Part shown: positions 16,760-24,583 of the stretch, one piece after another
Position numbering within the stretch: the first letter of the stretch is position 1
How the letters are laid out: each line of letters starts with the position of its first letter
Assembly: GCA_020859945.1 (NCBI GenBank)
Contig: JAJBVG010000094.1
Location: forward strand, 1-37,383
Length of the DNA stretch: 37,383 bases
Source of the DNA: Clostridiales bacterium
GTDB lineage: Bacteria > Bacillota > Clostridia > Oscillospirales > Oscillospiraceae
Direction of reading: 5' to 3'
Notes under the pieces: generated by a model
What the model was told of the DNA's origin: nothing
Databases searched by the model: none
The model's input: only the letters and a program-made list of their open reading frames with translations
Position numbers and translations under genes: made by a program

Positions 16760-17266
16760 ATGTATAATTTGGTATTTTTCGGCGCGCTGGCTGGGATCGT
16801 GGTACTTCTGGCCGTGGTCGCCCTCAGCAACCGTATCACAAAGGGCAAGTTCGGTCTGGAGATCGGCGGCGACTACGACGAGCGGCAGCAGGCCGCCCGG
16901 GGCGTGGCCTACCGCAACGCCTTTTGGACGGTGGTGGGCTACCTGGCCTTGTTCCAGCTGCTGGACATCTGGGACCCGCCGCTGTATGTGCTGTCCTTTG
17001 TGGGACTGTTCCTGGCGCTGGCGGTGTTCCTGGTCAGCTGCATTGTGCTGGACGCCTACATCGGCCTGAACGACGACCCCAAAAAGTGGGTCATCTCCAG
17101 CGCTGTCCTGCTGGTCATCAACCTGGTGGGCATTACTGCCTATGCCCCCACCTTTGAAGAGCTGCCTGTGGCCAATGTGTTCACCGCGGCGCTGCTGGCC
17201 GTCATACTGGCAGCGTTTGGCATCCGAACGCTGCTGCGCCGGACCCAGACCGAGGACGAGGAATAA
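16760..17266 (+). CDS. Four-helix membrane protein, paralogue 1 (DUF2178-like)
   Basis: A 168-residue protein with four predicted membrane helices (about residues 4-24, 58-76, 82-104, 112-132, with a further hydrophobic stretch near 140-160). A conserved cytoplasmic motif, YDERQQAARGVAYRNAFW (residues 39-56), is shared almost unchanged with the next gene. This DERQ motif, and a small Xre regulator gene alongside, recall DUF2178-type proteins of unknown function. AAGGAGG lies nine bases before the ATG. Charged C-terminus TEDEE, as in its paralogue. The family name is a tentative match. Confidence 0.75.
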   Translation: MYNLVFFGALAGIVVLLAVVALSNRITKGKFGLEIGGDYDERQQAARGVAYRNAFWTVVGYLALFQLLDIWDPPLYVLSFVGLFLALAVFLVSCIVLDAYIGLNDDPKKWVISSAVLLVINLVGITAYAPTFEELPVANVFTAALLAVILAAFGIRTLLRRTQTEDEE

Positions 17267-17295
17267 ACCCGACCCGTGACAAGGAGGATAGTAAG

Positions 17296-17808
17296 ATGAA
17301 CGTGAATTTGTATCATGCGCTGGGCTTTGCGGCGGGAATCGCCGTGACACTGCTTGTGTTCCTGCTGTTCCGCCGCCTCTGGCTGGGCAAGTGGCGCGTT
17401 CGCAGCGAGTACGACGAGCGGCAAAAAGCCGCCCAGGGCGTGGCTTACCGCAACGCCTTCTGGACGGTGGTGGGTTACATGCTGCTGGGATGGCTTTTGA
17501 ACCTCTTTGGCGTGGAACTTTCCGCCTCCCCCAGCTTCCTGTTTGCCGGGGTGGTGCTGGGGATTTTGGTCTATGCTGTCAGCTGCATCCTGCTGGACGC
17601 CTACATGGGGCTGAACGACAACCCTCGGCGGTGGGTGGCCGTCACCGCCGTCATCGCGGCGGTCAATCTGGTCTGCGCCCTGTTCAACACCCACAATGCC
17701 TCTGCGTGGACGGCCAACTTGCTCTGTGGGCTGCTGCTGGTCGCCGTCCTCATCGCCTTTGGCGTGCGGGCGCTGCTGCGGCCAAACCGGGAGGAGGACG
17801 AGGAATGA
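17296..17808 (+). CDS. Four-helix membrane protein, paralogue 2 (DUF2178-like)
   Basis: A 170-residue membrane protein with the same layout as its upstream neighbour: an N-terminal helix (about 8-25), the motif YDERQKAAQGVAYRNAFW near residues 39-56, further helices, SCILLDAYMGLNDNPRRW in the middle (SCIVLDAYIGLNDDPKKW in the paralogue) and an acidic EEDEE end. The two arose by tandem duplication. AAGGAGGATAG precedes the ATG. Its stop overlaps the start of the Xre gene (ATGA), so all three form one operon. Confidence 0.77.
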   Translation: MNVNLYHALGFAAGIAVTLLVFLLFRRLWLGKWRVRSEYDERQKAAQGVAYRNAFWTVVGYMLLGWLLNLFGVELSASPSFLFAGVVLGILVYAVSCILLDAYMGLNDNPRRWVAVTAVIAAVNLVCALFNTHNASAWTANLLCGLLLVAVLIAFGVRALLRPNREEDEE

Positions 17809-18002
17809 AGAACCTGCGCCTCAAGGCGGCACGGGCGGCCAAGGATTTGTCCCAGCAGGCCCTGGCGGACCTCGTCGGCGTTTCCCGCCAGACCATCAAC
17901 GGCATCGAAAAAGGCTCCTACAACCCCACCATCCGGCTGTGCATCGCCATCTGTAAGGCGCTGGACAAGACGCTGGATGAGCTGTTTTGGGAGGAGGAAT
18001 AA
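17805..18002 (+). CDS. Xre-family helix-turn-helix regulator
   Basis: A 65-residue Cro/CI-type DNA-binding protein consisting of one HTH_3 domain: LSQQALADLVGVSRQTINGIEKGSYNPTI-like residues occupy positions 15-43, with the recognition helix around SRQTINGIE. This compact type is often encoded with small membrane proteins that are thought to modulate it. It probably regulates its own operon. Translation is coupled to the upstream membrane gene, and the stop codon is followed one base later by heptamer array F. Confidence 0.92.
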   Translation: MKNLRLKAARAAKDLSQQALADLVGVSRQTINGIEKGSYNPTIRLCIAICKALDKTLDELFWEEE

Positions 18003-18003
18003 C

Positions 18004-18161
18004 AATGTGCAATTTGCAATGAGCAATTAGCAATGGCCGGGTTTTGAACCTTTTCCCTCACAGATTTCCCCTCAGAAAACACGCACCCTCCCTCGCCGAA
18101 GGCGACAGCACAGGGCCGGGTTCCCCATAATTGCACATAGCACATCGCTAATTGCTAATTG
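18004..18161. repeat. Complete R1 element with heptamer inverted termini (arrays F and G)
   Basis: Left arm 18004-18034 has four AATNNGC heptamers and then GGCCGGGTTTTGAA. Right arm 18130-18161 has four ATNGCNN heptamers in the opposite orientation, preceded by GTTCCCCATA. The 158-base element fills the gap between the convergent Xre and GNAT genes, each of which ends next to one arm. Confidence 0.8.
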
Positions 18162-18185
18162 AAAATCCCCCTTGCGGGAGATTTT
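18162..18185 (-). terminator. Hairpin downstream of the GNAT gene
   Basis: AAAATCCCCC (18162-18171) pairs with GGGAGATTTT (18176-18185) with one mismatch around TTGC. It lies between the GNAT stop and array G. Confidence 0.7.
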
Positions 18186-18191
18186 CCGCGT

Positions 18192-18692
18192 TTACCCCTC
18201 CACGGGGAGGGTATACACAAAGTCATCCATATAAAAGCCGCCGCCGATGTCGTTTTTGACCTCGCCGGTTTTCACAAAGCCCATGATTTCATAGACATAA
18301 ATGGCGTCGTTGTGCCGGTTGACGTTCAGCGTGACGGCGGTGAGACCGCTCTCTCTGGCCTTATCCACCACAAAGGCCAGCATCTCTCTGGCGTAGCCTC
18401 TCCCCCGCTGCTCCTTTTTCAGGTAGAACTTGCTCAGGTACAGCTCGTTTCCCCTGGGATAGAAGGCCAGAAAACCCAGCCGTTCCCCGTCGTCGCCCTC
18501 CACGAAATAATACTGATACCCCTGGGCCAGCTGCTCCCGCAGGGCGGGCACCGACTGGAACTTTTCGATCATGTAGTCGTTCTGTGCGGGGCCGATGATG
18601 GGGTCGAAGTGTTCTTTGACGATACCTGTGGCCAGGGCGGACAGCTGCCTGATGGCGGCGTCCTGGCCGGGTAAGACCTGTGTGAAAATCAT
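18192..18692 (-). CDS. GNAT-family N-acetyltransferase
   Basis: A 166-residue GNAT protein. The acetyl-CoA pyrophosphate loop is the RGRGYAREML stretch (around residues 97-106), preceded by the LYLSKFYLKKE strand, and the late strand-helix NVNRHNDAIYVYEIMGF is also typical. The acetyl acceptor cannot be predicted. Its start overlaps the AraC-gene stop (ATGA), so the two are cotranscribed and the enzyme may belong to the same response. Confidence 0.9.
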   Translation of the reverse strand: MIFTQVLPGQDAAIRQLSALATGIVKEHFDPIIGPAQNDYMIEKFQSVPALREQLAQGYQYYFVEGDDGERLGFLAFYPRGNELYLSKFYLKKEQRGRGYAREMLAFVVDKARESGLTAVTLNVNRHNDAIYVYEIMGFVKTGEVKNDIGGGFYMDDFVYTLPVEG

Positions 18693-19768
18693 GTCGCGCC
18701 TCCCTCCGCCGGGACGAACTCAAACAGCGAAAAATCCCCGGTGGTGTGGATGTCTGCGCCCTTTGTGCGATACTCCATGGGCGTCATACCGAACTGCTGG
18801 CGGAACTTGGTGTAGAAAAAGTGCAGGTTTGTATATCCGCACAGGGCGGCGATCTCCTGCACCGACAGCTCCGAGTGGCGGAGATAGTGACAGGTCTGCT
18901 CCATCCGGGCGGCGGTGACCAGGTCGCCAAAGGTGTAGCCCGTCCGCTTTTTAATGAGGGCGCTGAGGTATTTGGCGTTGTAGTGGAACTCCCGGGCCAG
19001 CTGCTCCAGATTACAGTTGGCGCAGTGGGTTTGGATATACTTCAAAACGGCCTGCATGTCCGTCCGGCTGGCGGAGACGATTTGGCTGTCCTGGCAGCGC
19101 ATGAACAGGATAAAAAAGGTCTGGATGTAGTTTTCCACCAGCTTGTCCCGGCAGGGAGAAGGGTCCAGGAACTCACAGAACAGGTCCTCAAACAGGTTTT
19201 TCATCTTGTCGTCCTGGCTGTAATCTGCGATGATGTAGGAGAAGCCGGATTTGGGGCTCATCAGCGTCCGGGTCAGGAAGGAGGCCACCGGGCCGTTGCC
19301 CGCCAGGTCGTAGAGCAGCTCCCGGCTGAGAAATTCCTGCTCCAGCTGGAGGCCCAGGATGATGTCCTCTTCCCCGGCGATTTCGAAAGCGTGGGTCACC
19401 TCGGCGTTCATCAGGTAGAATTGCCCCTCGGTCAGCACGAACTCCTTGTCCGGTAGGCGCAGCGTCAGGTGGCCGGAGTAGACGTAATTGACGCTGATGA
19501 ACTCGGTGGCGTGCATGGGCAGCCGGGTGAACCGGGTGTGGATGATGAGCCGCAGGCACTCCCCCAGCCGGGACTGGAGCCAGAGGATATTTTTCCGGTT
19601 CTGCTCCACCATCGACGCGCTGGTGAAGCGATAGGTGCCGTGCCGTCCCTTTTTGTTCAGGAAGGTGTCCTCACAGAGGGTATTTCCCTGCTGCTCCATC
19701 TGGCGTTTCAGCTCCTGTTCCCGTTCGGTCAGGGGAAAAACCGCCTGGCGGAAAGCAGCCCTGTCCAT
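18689..19768 (-). CDS. AraC-family transcriptional regulator
   Basis: A 359-residue regulator. The C-terminal ~100 residues hold two helix-turn-helix units (LEQLAREFHYNAKYLSALIK and SVQEIAALCGYTNLHFFYTKF, then GMTPMEYR), the classic AraC/XylS layout. The N-terminal part contains a cupin-like sensing region (LTLRLPDKEFVLTEGQFYLM). ATG at 19768 is chosen because GGAGGGATTTT precedes it; a longer frame continues upstream without a ribosome site. It is divergent from the UbiD decarboxylase gene, so it is the likely regulator of that locus, perhaps sensing an aromatic acid. This last point is inferred from position only. Confidence 0.92.
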   Translation of the reverse strand: MDRAAFRQAVFPLTEREQELKRQMEQQGNTLCEDTFLNKKGRHGTYRFTSASMVEQNRKNILWLQSRLGECLRLIIHTRFTRLPMHATEFISVNYVYSGHLTLRLPDKEFVLTEGQFYLMNAEVTHAFEIAGEEDIILGLQLEQEFLSRELLYDLAGNGPVASFLTRTLMSPKSGFSYIIADYSQDDKMKNLFEDLFCEFLDPSPCRDKLVENYIQTFFILFMRCQDSQIVSASRTDMQAVLKYIQTHCANCNLEQLAREFHYNAKYLSALIKKRTGYTFGDLVTAARMEQTCHYLRHSELSVQEIAALCGYTNLHFFYTKFRQQFGMTPMEYRTKGADIHTTGDFSLFEFVPAEGGAT

Positions 19769-19829
19769 AAAATCCCTCCATTTCCCAAGAAAACCGCGCA
19801 AAAACAATAAATACAGGATATCTGCCATC

Positions 19830-19857
19830 ATTATAGTGGAAAAATGTCATTTATAAA
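19830..19857 (-). promoter_or_regulatory. Probable promoter of the AraC gene
   Basis: A perfect TATAAT on the minus strand (19835-19830) with a weak TTTATA-like -35 17 bases upstream. The rest of the 340-base divergent gap is AT-rich and would hold regulator sites; I could not identify a convincing operator. Confidence 0.5.
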
Positions 19858-20019
19858 ATATACTTTTCAACTAAAATTGTTAGTATACAAGTAGTCACAA
19901 CTGTGCAAATTTACGAAGAATAGTTAGGAGCTTTCCTCTTCACCGCGCAGATGTGAGCTGCACCCAGCTTTCCCCTTTCCTTCATTCCTCTTTGGAATTA
20001 GTTCGGGGGAAAAACGGAA

Positions 20020-20048
20020 TTGCTTGTCGAATTGTTTTAAAATACAAT
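20020..20048 (+). promoter_or_regulatory. Promoter of the UbiD decarboxylase gene
   Basis: TTGCTT (20020-20025), 17 bases, TACAAT (20043-20048). The suboptimal elements fit an activator-dependent promoter. Confidence 0.65.
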
Positions 20049-20108
20049 GGGTACAAGGCCAAATCCTTTGGGCAAAAAGACGAAACAACATAAAAGGAGG
20101 ATTTCATC

Positions 20109-21584
20109 ATGTCTAAGGTCAATGATTTGCGCTCCGCTCTGGAGCTGCTGAAAACCCTGCCGGGTCAGCTGGTGGAGACCGACGTCGAAGCCGATCCCGT
20201 AGCTGAAATTTCCGGCGTATACCGCTATGTGGGTGCCGGCGGCACCGTGGAGCGCCCCACCCGTGAGGGTCCCGCGATGATCTTCAACAACGTCAAGGGT
20301 CATCCCGGCGCGAAAGTCGTCACCGGTCTGCTGGCCAGCCGTAAGCGCGTGGGCGCTCTTCTGGACTGCCCGCCCGACCGTCTGGGCTTCCTGCTGAAGG
20401 ACAGCGTCAACAACCCCATCCCGCCTGTCACCATCCCCAACGAGCAGGCCAAGTGCCAGGAAGTGGTCCATCTGGCCACCGACCCCGGTTTTGACGTGCG
20501 CAAGCTGGTCCCCGCCCCCACCAACACCGAAGAGGACGCGGGTCCCTACATCACCATGGGTATGTGCTACGCCGCCAGCCCTGAAACCGGCATCACCGAC
20601 ATCACCATCCACCGTATGTGCCTCCAGAGCGAGGATGAGATCTCTATCTACATCATGCCCGGCGGCCGCCACATCGGTGCGTTCTTCAACGAGGCCGAGG
20701 CCCGCAACGAGCCACTGCCCATCTCCATCTCCATCGGCGTAGACCCCGCTATCGAAATCGCCTCCTGCTTCGAGCCGCCCACGACTCCTCTGGGCTATGA
20801 CGAACTGCAAGCCGCCGGCGCCATCCGCAAGGAGCCTGTGCAGCTGACCAAGTGCCTGACCATCAACGGCAAGGCCATCGCCAACGCCGAGTACGTCATC
20901 GAGGGCGAGATCCTCCCCGGCCGCCGCATCCGTGAGGACGTGAACTCCAACACCGGCAAGGCCATGCCTGAGTTCCCCGGCTACAACGGACCCGCCAACC
21001 CCGCCCTGCCCGTCATCAAGGTCAAGGCTGTCACCACCCGCAAGAACCCCATCATGCAGAGCTGCATCGGCCCGTCCGAGGAGCACGTCTCCATGGCCGG
21101 TATCCCCACTGAGGCCAGCATCCTGTTCATGGTGGAGCGCGCCATGCCCGGCATGGTCAAGAACGTCTACTGCTCCACTGCCGGCGGCGGCAAGTTCATC
21201 GCCATCCTCCAGTTCAAGAAGAACCTGGCCAGCGACGAGGGCCGTCAGCGTCAGGCTGCTCTGTTGGCGTTCAGCGCCTTTGCGGAGTTGAAGTATGTGT
21301 TCCTGGTGGACGAGGACGTGGACCCCTTCGACCTGAACGACGTCATCTGGGCTATGACCACCCGGTTCCAGGCGGACACTGACCTCATCATGCTGCCCGG
21401 CGTTATGAGCCACCCGCTGAACCCCTGCAACAACCCCGCTTACTCCCCCAACATCCGCACCCGCGGCATCGCCACCAAGGTCATCTTCGACTGCACCGTG
21501 CCCTTCGACCAGAAGGACCGCTTCCAGCGCGCCCAGTTCAAGAAGCTGGACCCGAAGAAGTGGCTGCCTGACTTCGACTTTTAA
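20109..21584 (+). CDS. UbiD-family prenyl-FMN-dependent decarboxylase
   Basis: A 491-residue UbiD-family enzyme, close to the length of gallate and protocatechuate decarboxylases such as LpdC. These use prenylated FMN for reversible non-oxidative decarboxylation of aromatic or alpha,beta-unsaturated acids. The expected Glu-Arg-Glu active-site set can be placed: Arg in MPGGRHIGAF and the two glutamates in NAEYVIEGEIL. Metal and phosphate contacts probably lie in the TDITIHRMCLQ region. AAAGGAGG precedes the ATG. A ubiX homologue and an LpdD-like gene follow downstream, forming the full set for cofactor supply. The substrate cannot be read from the sequence; a phenolic acid is likeliest. Confidence 0.92.
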   Translation: MSKVNDLRSALELLKTLPGQLVETDVEADPVAEISGVYRYVGAGGTVERPTREGPAMIFNNVKGHPGAKVVTGLLASRKRVGALLDCPPDRLGFLLKDSVNNPIPPVTIPNEQAKCQEVVHLATDPGFDVRKLVPAPTNTEEDAGPYITMGMCYAASPETGITDITIHRMCLQSEDEISIYIMPGGRHIGAFFNEAEARNEPLPISISIGVDPAIEIASCFEPPTTPLGYDELQAAGAIRKEPVQLTKCLTINGKAIANAEYVIEGEILPGRRIREDVNSNTGKAMPEFPGYNGPANPALPVIKVKAVTTRKNPIMQSCIGPSEEHVSMAGIPTEASILFMVERAMPGMVKNVYCSTAGGGKFIAILQFKKNLASDEGRQRQAALLAFSAFAELKYVFLVDEDVDPFDLNDVIWAMTTRFQADTDLIMLPGVMSHPLNPCNNPAYSPNIRTRGIATKVIFDCTVPFDQKDRFQRAQFKKLDPKKWLPDFDF

Positions 21585-21614
21585 TCGGTAACAACCTGAT
21601 AAATGAGTTTCCCT

Positions 21615-21652
21615 GGCGGGCGGGGCTTGCCCGGCCCCGTCCGTCCTCGTTC
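21615..21652 (+). terminator. GC-rich hairpin between the UbiD and DUF554 genes
   Basis: GGGCGGGGC pairs with GCCCCGTCC around a short loop, without a T-run. It may protect the ubiD message or lower transcription into the next gene. Confidence 0.4.
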
Positions 21653-21693
21653 CTATCCCTTTCGCACTTATAGAGGAGAAAAGAGGTATTTTT

Positions 21694-22434
21694 ATGCCAA
21701 TCGGTGTTATCATTGACTCCCTCGCCGTCGCGTTGGGCGGTGTGCTGGGCGCTCTCTTCGGGAAGTACCTGAAGGAGGACTTCAAGGCCCAGCTGAACAT
21801 GATTTTTGGCTGCTGCTCCATGTGCATGGGCATCAGCACCATCGTCCTGATGGAGAATATGCCCGCCGTGGTGTTCTCCGTCATCATCGGCACCGCCATC
21901 GGCCTTGCCATCCACTTTGGCCAGCTGGTCAACAAGGGCGGCGTGGCCATGCAGGGTGTGGTCTCCAAGTTTGTCCACACCAACAGCGACCTGTCTGAGG
22001 AAGAGTTCACCGCCACCCTGGTGACCATCATCGTCCTGTTCTGCGCCAGCGGCACGGGCATCTATGGCTCCATCGTTGCCGGCATGACCGCTGACAACAG
22101 CATCATGATCTCCAAGTCCATCCTGGACCTGTTCACTGCCATGATCTTCGCCTGCAACCTGGGCCTGGTGGTCTCTCTGATCGCTGTTCCGCAGTTCATC
22201 ATCTTCCTGGTGCTGTTCCTCTGCGCCGGGCTCATCTACCCCATGACCACCCCCACCATGATCAACGACTTCAAAGCCTGCGGCGGCTTCCTGATGCTGG
22301 CCACCGGTTTCCGTATGATCAAGGTCAAGATGTTCCCCACCGCAGACATGATACCAGCGATGGTCATCGTTATGCCCATCAGCTGGTTCTGGGTCAACTA
22401 CGTCTCCCCTGCCGTGGCTGCCTTGGCGGGTTAA
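21694..22434 (+). CDS. DUF554 family membrane protein
   Basis: A 246-residue protein with about seven hydrophobic helices and the features of DUF554 (YdfK/YqgA-like): N-terminal GVIIDSLAVALGGVLGALFG, glycine-rich helices and the ASGTGIYGSIVAGMTADNSIM region. The function of the family is unknown; several members are guessed to be transporters. It sits between the decarboxylase and the flavin prenyltransferase genes, so it could move the acid or its product across the membrane. GAGGAGAAAAGAGG precedes the ATG. Confidence 0.88.
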   Translation: MPIGVIIDSLAVALGGVLGALFGKYLKEDFKAQLNMIFGCCSMCMGISTIVLMENMPAVVFSVIIGTAIGLAIHFGQLVNKGGVAMQGVVSKFVHTNSDLSEEEFTATLVTIIVLFCASGTGIYGSIVAGMTADNSIMISKSILDLFTAMIFACNLGLVVSLIAVPQFIIFLVLFLCAGLIYPMTTPTMINDFKACGGFLMLATGFRMIKVKMFPTADMIPAMVIVMPISWFWVNYVSPAVAALAG

Positions 22435-22452
22435 GCTCCTTTCCTTTTCGCT

Positions 22453-22484
22453 GTTGCGGTCCCTCTCCGCGGAGGGGGACCGCA
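22453..22484 (+). terminator. Hairpin 1 after the DUF554 gene
   Basis: TGCGGTCCCTCTCC pairs with GGAGGGGGACCGCA in a long GC-rich stem without T-run. A related hairpin follows at 22589-22622. Confidence 0.5.
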
Positions 22485-22588
22485 ATGAACCTACGGCGCG
22501 CAGCCCAAATCGTGTGGTTTGGCTCCGGGTGCGCCCGGTAAAATCGCAGGGAGCTTCCTCCTGCGAAAATATGCTTTGACAGTTTTCT

Positions 22589-22622
22589 GCGGCCTTTCTC
22601 TGCGGAGAGAGGCCGCTGTTTT
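22589..22622 (+). terminator. Terminator 2 after the DUF554 gene
   Basis: GCGGCCTTTCTC pairs with GAGAGAGGCCGC around TGCG and TGTTTTC follows. The rest of the 360-base gap to ubiX holds no gene I can support. Confidence 0.65.
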
Positions 22623-22762
22623 CATAATGGAGAGCCCCGCAGGAAAGGCCGCGCTGGAACACCTTTTCCGCAAAAAGCAAGGGGGTTCACCCAACAAAAA
22701 ATAATTCTCGTAAAGGTCGAAAATTGAGGAAAAATAGGGTAGGCAAATCTATTATTTTACGC

Positions 22763-22768
22763 TATACT
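22763..22768 (+). promoter_or_regulatory. Probable -10 element of the ubiX operon
   Basis: TATACT about 25 bases upstream of the ubiX ribosome site, in an AT-rich stretch. No good -35 was found, so the promoter may need an activator. Confidence 0.4.
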
Positions 22769-22794
22769 TATAGCCTAAGTTGGAAGGAGCAACT

Positions 22795-23355
22795 ATGAAA
22801 CGGATCATTGTCGGCATCAGCGGCGCCAGCGGATTCCCGCTGGCGGTCTGTCTGTTGCGGGAACTGAAAAAACTGCCGGATGTGGAGACCCACCTGGTCT
22901 TTACCCGGGGGGCGGAGCTGACCGCCAAACAGGAGCTGGGACTGGAGCCGGAGCAGATCCGGGCCATGGCGGACGTGTGTTACGACAACCGGAACGTGGG
23001 CGCGGCCATCGCCAGCGGCAGCTTCCAGACCGAGGGGATGATCGTGGTCCCCTGCTCGATGAAAACCGTCAGCGGCATCGCCCACGGCTACAGCGACAAC
23101 CTGCTGCTGCGGGCGGCGGATGTGGTCATCAAGGAAAAGCGCAAGCTGATCCTTGCGGCCCGGGAAACCCCTCTCAGCCCCATCCACCTGGACAACCTGG
23201 CTTACCTCTCCCGGCTGCAAAATGTGTACATCATGCCGCCGATGATGACCTACTACCAGGGGGCCGATACCGTGGAGAGCATGGAGCGCCACTTCACCGG
23301 CAAGCTGCTCCAGTGCTTCGGCATCGACATGGAGGGCTTTAAACGATGGAGCTGA
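22795..23355 (+). CDS. UbiX-family flavin prenyltransferase
   Basis: A 186-residue flavoprotein that joins dimethylallyl phosphate to FMN, making the prenyl-FMN needed by UbiD enzymes. The FMN-binding GISGASGFPLAV is at residues 6-17, and VVPCSMKTVSGIAHG and the later KEKRKLILAARETPLS are family hallmarks. A longer TTG start is possible, but ATG at 22795 has GGAAGGAGC five bases upstream. Its last ten bases overlap the following gene, so translation is coupled. Confidence 0.93.
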   Translation: MKRIIVGISGASGFPLAVCLLRELKKLPDVETHLVFTRGAELTAKQELGLEPEQIRAMADVCYDNRNVGAAIASGSFQTEGMIVVPCSMKTVSGIAHGYSDNLLLRAADVVIKEKRKLILAARETPLSPIHLDNLAYLSRLQNVYIMPPMMTYYQGADTVESMERHFTGKLLQCFGIDMEGFKRWS

Positions 23356-23729
23356 ACCGGCACTATGAGGCCCAGGTCTGCGGCGTCACGCTGCTGTGCG
23401 ACGTGATTTCCATGGGCCGGGACTACACCATCTGCGTCCGGGACGACCGCTGCGGCCATGTGGGGTCTGCGGCCCTGTCCGTCTCCCGGCCCAGTCTCAC
23501 CGGCCAGGGGGTCAGCGCCACCACTTCGGTGCTCAACTGCCTGGGCCACAAGGACGACGCCATCGCCTGCCGCTTTGCCGAGGCCGTGGCCGTCCAGCAG
23601 CGCTGTACGGCGGTCTGCACCTGCGGCGTTCACATCGACGGAATCACTCCGGAGCAAATTCAGGCGATACTGGAGACCTGCGAGGGATTGAAACAGCAGG
23701 TGCTGCAAGACCTGGCCGCCGACGACTGA
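23346..23729 (+). CDS. LpdD-like protein, putative prenyl-FMN chaperone of the decarboxylase
   Basis: A 127-residue cytoplasmic protein whose start overlaps the end of ubiX. The length, position and stretches such as MGRDYTICVRDDRCGHVGSA and LGHKDDAIACRFAEAVA resemble LpdD, the small third component of UbiD-type phenolic acid decarboxylase systems, thought to help load the cofactor. Cys-rich TAVCTCGVHIDGIT follows. The assignment is from memory of the family and context and is less certain than UbiD/UbiX. No terminator was found between this gene and the Mrp operon 57 bases on. Confidence 0.72.
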   Translation: MELNRHYEAQVCGVTLLCDVISMGRDYTICVRDDRCGHVGSAALSVSRPSLTGQGVSATTSVLNCLGHKDDAIACRFAEAVAVQQRCTAVCTCGVHIDGITPEQIQAILETCEGLKQQVLQDLAADD

Positions 23730-23786
23730 CCCATTTCCATTTCCACTCCGTACAACTATCATTCTAAAAACAGGGAGAGGTTGCCT

Positions 23787-24245
23787 ATGTTTCTTGTGTT
23801 CTTTTTGGTCTGGGTCATGCTCAATGGCCGATGGACGGTAGAGATCGCCCTGTTCGGCGTGGGCATCGCCGGGGCGATGTATGCGTTCATCTGTGTGTTT
23901 ATGGATTACAGCCCCGCCAAGGACCTGCAACTGGTCAAAAAGCTGCCCCTGGCGCTGTGTTATGCCTACCATCTGATAGTGGAGATCGTCAAGGCCAACC
24001 TTGCCATGCTGCCCTTCCTGTTCTCCAACGAGATGCTGCCGGAGCCGGCGCTGGTGCTGTTCTACGCCGACCTGAAAACCGACCTTGCCCGATCGGTTTT
24101 GGCCAATTCTATCACCATCACCCCCGGCACCATCACCGTGGAGCAGGAGGATAACGCGTACTGCGTCCACTGCTTCGACAAGACGATGGGCGAGGGGCTG
24201 GACACTTCCATCTTTGTCAAGCTGCTAAAGCGAATGGAGGAGTGA
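23787..24245 (+). CDS. mrpE: Mrp-type cation/proton antiporter subunit E
   Basis: A 152-residue MrpE/MnhE protein with N-terminal membrane helices (FLVFFLVWVMLNGRW and the following 20-residue segment) and the conserved C-terminal core NSITITPGTITVEQEDNAYCVHCFD. It is a small membrane subunit of the multi-subunit Na+(K+)/H+ antiporter. It opens the ten-gene operon. GGGAGAGG precedes the ATG at 23787, which is favoured over a TTG two codons upstream. Confidence 0.93.
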   Translation: MFLVFFLVWVMLNGRWTVEIALFGVGIAGAMYAFICVFMDYSPAKDLQLVKKLPLALCYAYHLIVEIVKANLAMLPFLFSNEMLPEPALVLFYADLKTDLARSVLANSITITPGTITVEQEDNAYCVHCFDKTMGEGLDTSIFVKLLKRMEE

Positions 24246-24250
24246 GAGCT

Positions 24251-24583
24251 GTGAACGAGGGATATCGGGCGTTTTTCCTGGTGTGCTGCGTGGTGCTGAC
24301 GGTGCTGCTGCTGCTGTGCCTGGTGCGGGCCATCAAAGGCCCCCGGCTGGCGGACCGCATCATCGCCACCAACATGATCGGCACCATTACCATTGCCATT
24401 ATCGCGCTGCTCTCCGTTGTCCTGGGAGAGTCGGCAGTGCTGGACATCAGCCTGATTTACGCCGTCATGAGCTTTGTGTCGGTCATCGTGCTGTCGAAGA
24501 TCTACATGGGCCGCTTTGTGGAATGGGAAAGCGAGCGCGGCGCGCTGGAAGAGGAAAAGGAGGAGGAAGAGCATGGAGCTTAG
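24251..24583 (+). CDS. mrpF: Mrp-type antiporter subunit F
   Basis: A 110-residue protein with three membrane helices and the MrpF motif IKGPRLADRIIATNMIG. The C-terminus is a charged EEEKEEEE-like tail. The start is taken as GTG at 24251, nine bases after GGAGGA at the mrpE stop. It overlaps mrpG by eleven bases. Confidence 0.92.
   Translation: MNEGYRAFFLVCCVVLTVLLLLCLVRAIKGPRLADRIIATNMIGTITIAIIALLSVVLGESAVLDISLIYAVMSFVSVIVLSKIYMGRFVEWESERGALEEEKEEEEHGA

Noticed and set aside
20037-22680. Long minus-strand frames over ubiD and DUF554
   Set aside because: They mirror real plus-strand genes and show no family features.
22519-22704. 61-residue open frame after DUF554
   Set aside because: It crosses a terminator hairpin and has no ribosome site or recognisable features.
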